In this document: positions 4,504-9,962 of the stretch, in pieces
Layout: each line of letters starts with the position of its first letter
Numbering within the stretch: position 1 is the stretch's first letter
Assembly: GCA_023260935.1 (NCBI GenBank)
Contig: JALQTL010000072.1
Coordinates: forward strand, 1-9,962
Source of the DNA: Paracoccaceae bacterium
GTDB taxonomy: Bacteria > Pseudomonadota > Alphaproteobacteria > Rhodobacterales > Rhodobacteraceae
DNA: 9,962 bases
Direction: 5' to 3'
Position numbers and translations under genes: made by a program
The notes under the pieces: generated by a model
The model's input: the letters and a program-made list of their open reading frames with translations, nothing else
Told to the model about the DNA's origin: nothing
Databases searched by the model: none

Positions 4504-7467
4504 ATGAAACCCAGTTTTGCGCTGAACCTGACAGAAGATGGCGTCACGCTCTTGCACCGTACGGCACGGGGCTGGCTGGATGTCGGGCACACCACCTTTT
4601 CCGATCCCGATCTGCCCGCCGCGCTGGAATATTTGCGCAGCACGGCCCTTGGGCTGGCACCGAAGGGCATCTCCACGAAGCTGGTGATCCCGAATTCACA
4701 GATCCTTTACACCGAGGTGGAGGCACCGGGCCCGACCGACGATGACCGTCGCGCCCAGATTGAGGCAGCCCTTGTCGGGCGCACGCCCTATGCGGTCGAA
4801 GATCTGGTTTACGACTGGTCCGGCAGCGGCAGTACCCTGCGGGTGGCAGTGGTCGCCAAGGAAACCCTGGCCGAGGCCGAGGGTTTTGCCACGGAACACA
4901 GGTTCAACCCCGTGTCCTTTGTCGCCATCCCCGATGGCGGCTTTGCCGGAGAGCCATTCTTTGGCACAACTGCGGCCGCCTCGGCCGGGCCGAAGAAATC
5001 CGAAAAGGTTGAGCGTGACAGTGAGGCGATCCGCATCATCACGCGCGAGATCCCGAAGCCGGCAGACGAGGCAAAACCCGAACCAGAGCCGGCGCCGCCG
5101 GCCGAAGAAATGCCCGCCGCAAAGCCGGCAGCCGAGCCCGTTCCCGAGCCGGCAATCGAACAGGTAACGGAGCCAGAGCCGGCACCGGCACCCGAAAGCC
5201 TGCCCGAACCTGCGCCGCAACCGGTTGAGGCTACGGCGGCAAAAGCCCCCGAGCCTTCCGCACGCGCCAATCCAGCCCCGGAAGATATCCCGGCCGCGGA
5301 TCACGAGGCTGACGAAGCCCCGATGGCGCTGGACGTGCCCGAAGATGACATGCCCCCCGCGCCCAAGAAGGATGCGCCGGCGGCAGTAACCGAACGTCCC
5401 GCAATATCCGTGCTTGACGATGATCTGCCCCCGGCGCCCTCTTCCGCCGCCCTTGCGGCCTTTGCCAGCCGCAGATCGGCCGAGGCGCCCTTCCCGCCTG
5501 CCCGCAGCGCCGGTGCCGCAGACCAGAAGCTGCCCCCGGCTCTCGCCGTCAACCCGCTTGGCGGTGCCGCACCGGCCCCCACCGTGACTGCCCCTACAGT
5601 GCCGCGCCCGGCGGGTGCCAAGCCGCCACCCGAAAAGCCCGCAGCGCGCCAGCCGAAGTTCAGCTATGACGATCCGGTGCCGCCGCCGCCCCGCATGCCG
5701 GGCGATCCGCCTTCGGCGCCCCAGACCGTTGCCCCGGCGAAGTCGGCCAAGGGGATGCGCAACCTTGTGACCTCGCCCACCATTCCGGGCACACGGAACA
5801 ACAGACCCGCCGCCGGGCCCGCGAGGGCGGCCGTGACGCCGGGCGCCACCTCGGCAGCCGATGTCAGCCCGGATTCGCTGGCTTTGGGTTTGGGTGGGCG
5901 CAAGGCACCGCAACGCGGCAAGCCGCGCTTTCTGGGGCTGATCCTGACTGGCATCCTGCTGGTTTTGCTGGCCGTCGTGGCGGCACTGTCCTCTGTCTAT
6001 CTGGGGGCGAACGACCCGCTGGAAACACTCCAGCAGCAGGAAGACGTCGCCAGCCTGCCCGCGGCCCCGGGCGATATTCCCGCCCCGGATGACGAAATGC
6101 TGGCCGACATGCAGGATCCGGCCGATTTCGTGCCGGGCGCGGCGCCCGATGCCCCCGAAATCACTGCAAATGGCGCATCCGATGCCATTGCGGACCCGAC
6201 GGTGGATGAGGTGGCAAATCTTGTCGCCGATCAGGTTGTGGCGGATGCCACCGCGCCGTCAGCCGACGCGGCGGAACCGGCCGCCGTCGCCCCGCCTGCC
6301 CCGTCCGAGGCCCCCCCGGCCGAAGAGGTTGCAACGGTTGATCCTGCCCCGCAGACCGGGCTTGACGGTCAGGTCGGCGCAGCCACCCAACCCGGCCCCG
6401 AAGGTCAGGATGAAATCTTTCTGGCCGGGATGGATGCGCTTCCAAGGGTCACCGATCCGCTGACGCTTGCAGCACCTGCCGCCTCGGGCGACACATTGCC
6501 AGGCCCCCAGATGCCACCGCCGCCGTTTGGCACGGTATACCGCTTTGATGAAAACGGGCGGATCATCCCGACGGCCGAAGGGATCACGACCCCCGAAGGC
6601 GTGACGCTGGTTGCCGGCAGGCCGGCGATCCTTCCGCCGCAGCGTCCCGCCGCCATCGAGGCAGCCGCCGCAACTGTGGCGCCCCCCGCGGGCGACGCGG
6701 CCGCCCCGGCGGCCGAGGCCGCGGCAACGGCCGTTACCCCGACCGAAACCTTTGCCGCCGACCCTGCCCTGCAATCGGCACGTCCGCGGACGCGCCCTGC
6801 TGATCTGGTGCCGGCTGCCCCCGCCGGGGGCGAGGATGATGCCTCGCTCGCCCCCGCCGAGGACAGCCGCTTCGCCAGCCTGCGCCCACGCCTGCGCCCG
6901 GCCAGCATTCTGGCCGCAGGCGAAACCGCCCGGCGTACCAGCGATGCCGCTTCGCTTGCGGTGCAGGCCGTGGCGGCATCGGCGGCCACGGAAGCTGCCG
7001 TTGCCGAAGCCGTCGCCAACACCAGCCCGCTGGCGGTATCGGTATCGCGGGTGCCCGCGCCACGCCCGCGCAGCATGCAGAACGCTGTTCAGGCAGCAGT
7101 TGCCGCCGCCACCCAGCCAAACCGCACCGCCCGGCCGGAAGCAGCAGCCCCAGGAAAGGCCGCGCCCGAGGAAGAGGCCGACAGTGAGCCCGAGGTTGCC
7201 TCGGCCGCGCCGCGCATTCCAACACGCGCCAACGTCGCCAAGAATGCCACCTATGTGAATGCCATCAACCTGAGCCAGACCAACCTGATCGGCGTTTATG
7301 GAACGCAATCCAAGCGCTATGCTCTGATCCGGCAATCGAACGGGCGCTACAAGAAAGTTCGCGTGGGCGATAGCGTCGATGGTGGCACCGTGCAGGCGAT
7401 CACGGCCAGCGAAGTGCGCTATCAAAAGGGCGGCCGATTGGTCACGCTGGCCATGCCGCGGGGCTGA
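4504..7467 (+). CDS. Single-pass membrane protein with PilM/GspL-like N-terminus and PilP/GspC-like C-terminus
   Basis: The product is 987 residues. The ATG is the first start codon after an in-frame TAG at 4492-4494, and the Shine-Dalgarno is poor. Residues 1-155 resemble the opening half of the actin-like PilM/GspL domain: FALNLTEDGVTLLHR, LVIPNSQILYTEVEAP, IEAALVGRTPYAVEDLVYDW and RVAVVAKETLAEAEGFA. Residues about 160-470 are Pro/Ala/Glu-rich with little predicted structure. A basic stretch (466-475, RKAPQRGKPR) precedes one membrane helix (476-499), which by the positive-inside rule puts the N-terminus in the cytoplasm. Residues 500-909 are an Ala/Pro-rich periplasmic stalk with a non-repetitive island (675-719). 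Residues about 910-987 (IGVYGTQSKRYALIR, KVRVGDSVDGG, VQAITASEVRYQKGGRLVTLAMP) resemble the small beta domain of PilP/GspC that contacts secretins. The inferred role is an inner-membrane link between cytoplasm and cell envelope. Assignment is by pattern only; no other pilus or secretion gene is nearby. Confidence 0.88.
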   Translation: MKPSFALNLTEDGVTLLHRTARGWLDVGHTTFSDPDLPAALEYLRSTALGLAPKGISTKLVIPNSQILYTEVEAPGPTDDDRRAQIEAALVGRTPYAVEDLVYDWSGSGSTLRVAVVAKETLAEAEGFATEHRFNPVSFVAIPDGGFAGEPFFGTTAAASAGPKKSEKVERDSEAIRIITREIPKPADEAKPEPEPAPPAEEMPAAKPAAEPVPEPAIEQVTEPEPAPAPESLPEPAPQPVEATAAKAPEPSARANPAPEDIPAADHEADEAPMALDVPEDDMPPAPKKDAPAAVTERPAISVLDDDLPPAPSSAALAAFASRRSAEAPFPPARSAGAADQKLPPALAVNPLGGAAPAPTVTAPTVPRPAGAKPPPEKPAARQPKFSYDDPVPPPPRMPGDPPSAPQTVAPAKSAKGMRNLVTSPTIPGTRNNRPAAGPARAAVTPGATSAADVSPDSLALGLGGRKAPQRGKPRFLGLILTGILLVLLAVVAALSSVYLGANDPLETLQQQEDVASLPAAPGDIPAPDDEMLADMQDPADFVPGAAPDAPEITANGASDAIADPTVDEVANLVADQVVADATAPSADAAEPAAVAPPAPSEAPPAEEVATVDPAPQTGLDGQVGAATQPGPEGQDEIFLAGMDALPRVTDPLTLAAPAASGDTLPGPQMPPPPFGTVYRFDENGRIIPTAEGITTPEGVTLVAGRPAILPPQRPAAIEAAAATVAPPAGDAAAPAAEAAATAVTPTETFAADPALQSARPRTRPADLVPAAPAGGEDDASLAPAEDSRFASLRPRLRPASILAAGETARRTSDAASLAVQAVAASAATEAAVAEAVANTSPLAVSVSRVPAPRPRSMQNAVQAAVAAATQPNRTARPEAAAPGKAAPEEEADSEPEVASAAPRIPTRANVAKNATYVNAINLSQTNLIGVYGTQSKRYALIRQSNGRYKKVRVGDSVDGGTVQAITASEVRYQKGGRLVTLAMPRG
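5086..5183 (+). repeat. In-frame GAGCCGGC repeats encoding the Pro-Glu-Pro-Ala linker
   Basis: The octamer GAGCCGGC occurs at 5086-5093, 5146-5153 and 5176-5183, offsets of 60 and 30 bases, so always in the same codon phase. Each copy encodes Glu-Pro-Ala in a PEPA/PEPAP context. It is the most regular part of the cytoplasmic low-complexity linker and a likely place for in-frame length change between strains. Confidence 0.5.
6781..7071 (+). repeat. Arg-Pro repeat motifs (RPRxRP) in the periplasmic stalk
   Basis: The stalk carries RPRTRPADLV (residues 760-769), RPRLRPASIL (794-803) and a shortened RPRS copy (854-857). Looser GRPAIL and QRPAAI copies lie upstream (705-718). The two full copies share the pattern RPRxRPAxx followed by an aliphatic residue. 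They are spaced in a background of alanine-rich sequence, so they look like discrete positively charged contact points and not plain low complexity. Confidence 0.5.
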
Positions 7468-7476
7468 TCGCCCCGC
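7458..7476. terminator. GC hairpin with the stop codon in its loop
   Basis: GCGGGGC (7458-7464) and GCCCCGC (7470-7476) form a perfect 7-bp stem. The 5-nt loop TGATC contains the stop codon of the large membrane-protein gene. The convergent cobT ends at 7489. There is no T-tract, so termination by this element alone is doubtful. Confidence 0.45.
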
Positions 7477-7488
7477 AGAGCCTATCGC

Positions 7489-8505
7489 CTAGCCCTCGGC
7501 AATCCCGGCCTCTCCAAAAGTCGCCATTCCACCATGGCAGGCAAGGGCGCCCTGAACGATGGCAATGGCCAGGGCGGCACCAGAGCCTTCACCCAGACGC
7601 AGCCGTAGTGACAGGATGGGCTCTTTCCCAAGCGCGGCAAGCACGCGCGGATGCGCCGTTTCGGCGCTTTCATGCCCGGCCAGACAATGATCCAGCGCAC
7701 CTGCAACCATCCGCTCAAGCACCAATGCGGCAGAACAGCATATGAAGCCATCAAGGATGACCGGTATCCGCAGCAACCTTGCTCGTGCAATTGCCCCCGT
7801 CATGGCCGCAATCTCGCGGCCGCCCAGACATTGCAGAACCCTCAGAGGGTCGCCGATAGCCCCGGCATGACACCGCAGCCCATCATCAACCACAGCCGCC
7901 TTGCGCGTCAGACCGGCATCATCCACGCCCGTCCCGCGCCCCACCCATTGTGCCCCTTCCCCGCCCAGCAGGGCCGCACATATGGCCGCAGCCGAGGTTG
8001 TATTGCCGATCCCCATCTCGCCCACCACCAGAAGGTCAGCCTTGGGATCAACAGCCTCCCAGCCGCGGTTAAGCGCGGCCAGCAGTTCTGCCTCGTCCAT
8101 CGCGGGCGCTTGGGTAAAATCCCGGGTGGGCCGGTCCAGATCGATTTCCTCGACCGACATCTGTGCGCCGAACTGGCGCGACAACTGGTTGATGGCAGCC
8201 CCGCCGGCTCGGAAATTGGCCACCATCTGCACCGTCACCTCAGCCGGAAAGGCCGACACGCCCTTGGCGACAACTCCGTGATTTCCCGCAAAGATCACAA
8301 CCTGCGGCCGATCCGCCACGGGCTTTTCGCGCCCTTGCCACCCTGCCATCCACACCGCCAGATCCTCCAGCCGGCCCAGAGCGCCCGGGGGCTTTGTCAG
8401 CTGGGCATCCCGCGCCCGGGCCGCTGCCATGGCCGCCGCATCCGGCACCGGAAGCGCCTGAAGTGCTGCGCGAAAATCGGAAAGGCTCTGAAGGGCAATG
8501 GTCAC
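7489..8505 (-). CDS. cobT: Nicotinate-nucleotide--dimethylbenzimidazole phosphoribosyltransferase, CobT
   Basis: The product is 338 residues, the normal CobT length. It transfers phosphoribose from nicotinate mononucleotide to 5,6-dimethylbenzimidazole, giving alpha-ribazole 5'-phosphate, the activated lower ligand of cobalamin, in the cytoplasm. Conserved blocks are all present: LTKPPGALGRLEDLA (36-50), FAGNHGV (72-78), VGEMGIGNTTSAAAI (161-175), GRGTGVDDAGL (189-199), LDGFICCSAAL (251-261), GHESAE (277-282) and LRLGEGSGAALA (302-313), where Glu306 matches the catalytic base known in the Salmonella enzyme. The start codon is GTG, with AGGGA about 8 nt upstream; no ATG lies near the expected N-terminus. 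The gene diverges from cobS, the next enzyme of nucleotide-loop assembly, and converges on the large membrane-protein gene. Confidence 0.96.
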   Translation of the reverse strand: MTIALQSLSDFRAALQALPVPDAAAMAAARARDAQLTKPPGALGRLEDLAVWMAGWQGREKPVADRPQVVIFAGNHGVVAKGVSAFPAEVTVQMVANFRAGGAAINQLSRQFGAQMSVEEIDLDRPTRDFTQAPAMDEAELLAALNRGWEAVDPKADLLVVGEMGIGNTTSAAAICAALLGGEGAQWVGRGTGVDDAGLTRKAAVVDDGLRCHAGAIGDPLRVLQCLGGREIAAMTGAIARARLLRIPVILDGFICCSAALVLERMVAGALDHCLAGHESAETAHPRVLAALGKEPILSLRLRLGEGSGAALAIAIVQGALACHGGMATFGEAGIAEG

Positions 8506-8519
8506 GGCTTGATCCCTGA

Positions 8520-8548
8520 TTGCAACACGTTGTGCTCTTGGCTACAGA
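8520..8548 (+). promoter_or_regulatory. Weak sigma70-like promoter candidate for cobS
   Basis: TTGCAA (8520-8525) and TACAGA (8543-8548) are separated by 17 nt inside the 86-bp gap between cobT and cobS. Both hexamers are imperfect. If used, the leader would be about 35-40 nt, which leaves no room for a cobalamin riboswitch on this side. Confidence 0.25.
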
Positions 8549-8591
8549 GTGGAGCCGCGAAAGGCCAGCCAAATGGGACAAGTTTCAGCCG

Positions 8592-9350
8592 ATGCGCGAC
8601 ATCGCGATGCAGCCACTGCATGATGTGCTTTCCGGCCTTGGCCTGCTGACCAGGCTGCCCGTTCCGGCAACGGGACGTCACCGCCCCGAAGCGGCATGGA
8701 CCTGGCCCATCGTGGGGGTGATCATTGCGTCCCTTGCCCTGCTGCCGGGGCTGGGCCTGATCGCCGCCGGGGCAAGCAGCGGAGTGGCGGCGGCTGTCGT
8801 CATGGGGGTGGGCATGGTTCTGACCGGCGCCCTTCACGAAGACGGGCTTGCCGACACCGCCGATGGTCTTTTTGGCGGCTGGACGCGGGAAAAGCGGCTG
8901 GAAATCATGAAAGACAGCCGGATCGGCACTTATGGCATGCTGGCCCTGCTGATCATCAGTCTTACGAACTGGTCGCTGACCGGGTCGCTGCTTATGGCGG
9001 GCCAATGGACGGCGCTGATTGCGGCCGGGGCCCTGTCACGCGCGCCGATGGCGGTTCTCATGGCCAGCATGGCCAATGCGCGCCAAGGCGGGCTGTCTGC
9101 CGGGGTGGGAAGGCCGCGCCTTTGGTCGGCGCTCATGGCCAGCGGTCTGGCGCTGCTGCTGACGTATGCGCTGATGCAGGACGCGGCCGTTGTCGCGGGC
9201 ATGGCGGGTGCGGTCAGCCTGGCTGCACTTCTTGTGGCGGGGCTGGCACAAACCCGCATCGGCGGGCAGACCGGCGATATCTTGGGGGCAGCACAGCAGA
9301 TGGCCTTTACCGCCTGCCTGCTGGCAGCCGAACTTGCCCTGCACGCATGA
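8592..9350 (+). CDS. cobS: Adenosylcobinamide-GDP ribazoletransferase (cobalamin synthase), CobS/CobV
   Basis: The product is 252 residues from the ATG at 8592. This integral inner-membrane enzyme joins adenosylcobinamide-GDP with alpha-ribazole (or its phosphate) to finish adenosylcobalamin. The signature HEDGLADTADGLFGG (82-96) is the aspartate-rich active-site motif expected to bind magnesium. DSRIGTYG (108-115), SRAPM (149-153) and GGQTGDILGAAQQ (224-236) are also conserved. Several hydrophobic segments between them (about 38-60, 64-80, 115-145, 178-195, 198-220, 237-251) fit a polytopic protein. The frame extends upstream to a TTG at 8520, but homologs usually begin close to the LLTRLPV segment. 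The chosen ATG has no good Shine-Dalgarno, so the exact start is uncertain (ATG at 8607 is also possible). It acts right after CobT in the same pathway and is divergent from it. No cobU/cobP kinase gene is in the window. Confidence 0.94.
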   Translation: MRDIAMQPLHDVLSGLGLLTRLPVPATGRHRPEAAWTWPIVGVIIASLALLPGLGLIAAGASSGVAAAVVMGVGMVLTGALHEDGLADTADGLFGGWTREKRLEIMKDSRIGTYGMLALLIISLTNWSLTGSLLMAGQWTALIAAGALSRAPMAVLMASMANARQGGLSAGVGRPRLWSALMASGLALLLTYALMQDAAVVAGMAGAVSLAALLVAGLAQTRIGGQTGDILGAAQQMAFTACLLAAELALHA

Positions 9351-9381
9351 AAAAGGGCGGCCCGTTTGCAGAAGGCCGCCC
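9350..9381 (-). terminator. Intrinsic terminator of carD
   Basis: Read on the - strand, GGGCGGCC (9381-9374) and GGCCGCCC (9362-9355) form a perfect 8-bp GC stem with an 11-nt loop. It is followed directly by five T residues (complement of 9350-9354), a textbook intrinsic terminator 25 nt after the carD stop. The hairpin starts 4 nt after the cobS stop and could also stabilise that convergent 3' end, but it has no T-run in the + direction. Confidence 0.82.
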
Positions 9382-9405
9382 GTTATCCAACCGTAAGAAA
9401 AAACG

Positions 9406-9915
9406 TCAGGCCGCGCGGCTGAGCAGCACGTCATCCACCTGCTTTGCAGCGGCACCGGCATCCACACCGGACACCGCCGCCACTTCGCGGGTCAGCCGTT
9501 CCAGCGCAGCTTCGTAAAGCTGCCGCTCGGAATAGGATTGCTCGCGCTGATCGTCATTGCGGTACAGGTCGCGCACAACCTCGGCAATGGCCATCAGATC
9601 GCCAGAGTTGATCTTCTGTTCGTATTCCTGCGCCCGGCGCGACCACATGGCACGCTTGACCTTGGCCTTGCCCTTCAGCGTATCCAGCGCCTTGGAAACC
9701 ACATCGGGCGCCGACAAGGGGCGCATGCCGATTTCCGTCGCCTTGTGCGTGGGAACCCGCAGGGTCATCTTGTCCTTCTCGAACGAGATGACGAACATTT
9801 CCAGTCGCAGCCCCGCGACTTCCTGCTCTTCGATCGACACGATCCGGCCGACACCATGGGCCGGATAGACGACGAAGTCATCGGGGCGGAATTCGTTTTT
9901 CTTGGTCTTGGACAT
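9406..9915 (-). CDS. carD: CarD-family RNA polymerase-binding transcriptional regulator
   Basis: The product is 169 residues from the ATG at 9915, which has GAGGAAG about 5 nt upstream. The frame is open further, to a GTG at 9954, but those 13 residues look like leader. The N-terminal Tudor-like RNA polymerase interaction domain runs about 8-65 (FRPDDFVVYPAHGVGRIVSIE, then MFVISFEKDKMTLRVPTHKA). The helical DNA-binding domain follows (about 70-165), including RAMWSRRAQEYEQKINSGD. Trp91 corresponds to the tryptophan that wedges into the upstream edge of the transcription bubble in CarD structures. CarD binds the polymerase beta subunit and stabilises open complexes. In Rhodobacter it is known to support promoters that deviate from the -10 consensus, which fits the poor -10 elements seen in this window. 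It is a housekeeping regulator, transcribed as its own unit. Confidence 0.95.
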   Translation of the reverse strand: MSKTKKNEFRPDDFVVYPAHGVGRIVSIEEQEVAGLRLEMFVISFEKDKMTLRVPTHKATEIGMRPLSAPDVVSKALDTLKGKAKVKRAMWSRRAQEYEQKINSGDLMAIAEVVRDLYRNDDQREQSYSERQLYEAALERLTREVAAVSGVDAGAAAKQVDDVLLSRAA

Positions 9916-9932
9916 CTGGCTTCCTCTAGGTG

Positions 9933-9954
9933 GTGCCTTCGGGGGGAAGGACAC
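9933..9954 (-). promoter_or_regulatory. Hairpin in the carD leader
   Basis: On the - strand, GTG-T-CCTTC and GAAGG-CAC pair as an 8-bp stem with one bulged base around a five-C loop, ending 17 nt before the carD ATG and just ahead of its Shine-Dalgarno. It could be a leader structure of carD mRNA or part of the promoter. The upstream sequence needed to decide is outside the window. Confidence 0.35.
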
Positions 9955-9962
9955 AAAAGAAC

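Noticed and set aside
4696..5913. 405-residue open frame on the - strand opposite the large membrane-protein gene
   Set aside because: It is Arg/Gly-rich translation of GC-rich, alanine/proline-coding DNA, with no recognisable domain. Long shadow frames are expected here. The same holds for the 388-residue frame at 6259-7425.
8520..8591. Longer CobS starting at the TTG at 8520
   Set aside because: The 24 extra residues are polar, have no counterpart at the usual CobS N-terminus, and overlap the likely promoter of the gene.
9916..9954. Longer CarD starting at the GTG at 9954
   Set aside because: The ATG at 9915 has a good Shine-Dalgarno, and CarD homologs begin close to the FRPDDFVVYP segment. 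The extension overlaps a hairpin.

Overview
The window looks like chromosomal DNA of an alphaproteobacterium, most likely a member of the Rhodobacteraceae (Rhodobacter/Paracoccus relatives). The basis is high GC with strong G/C third-position use, the CobT plus CobS cobalamin enzymes, a CarD-type RNA polymerase regulator, and an O-acetylhomoserine sulfhydrylase of the long MetY type. I see no tRNA, rRNA, CRISPR array, insertion sequence or phage gene. It reads as an ordinary core-genome region with one unusual large protein and one unusual regulatory leader.

Layout, left to right: the 3' end of a DadA/PuuB-type FAD amine oxidoreductase (+, cut by the window edge); a DegT/DnrJ/EryC1/StrS-family PLP aminotransferase (+), preceded by a perfect palindrome and three evenly spaced TTAA boxes; a small VOC/glyoxalase-fold protein (-); metY (+); an exported SIMPL-domain protein with a Met/His-rich mature N-terminus (-); a 987-residue single-pass membrane protein whose N-terminus resembles the cytoplasmic PilM/GspL domain and whose C-terminus resembles the periplasmic PilP/GspC domain (+); cobT (-); cobS (+); carD (-). 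After the first two genes the strand alternates at every gene, so most genes must be separate transcription units. Convergent pairs meet at GC-rich hairpins and divergent pairs share short promoter regions.

Functional links are few. cobT and cobS, divergent from an 86-bp gap, act together in lower-ligand activation and final assembly of cobalamin. metY makes homocysteine from O-acetylhomoserine and sulfide; a B12-dependent methionine synthase could link it to the cob genes, but none is present here. carD is a global transcription factor with a clear intrinsic terminator after it. The other genes are apparent singletons.

Two places deserve most attention. The first is the aminotransferase leader (491-523), where TTAA-N7-TTAA-N7-TTAA matches the CtrA box spacing twice and the same bases can form two mutually exclusive RNA hairpins, one covering the Shine-Dalgarno. 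The second is the PilM/GspL-PilP/GspC-like fusion (4504-7467), which in one chain would link the cytoplasm to the periplasm, with no other secretion or pilus gene nearby.
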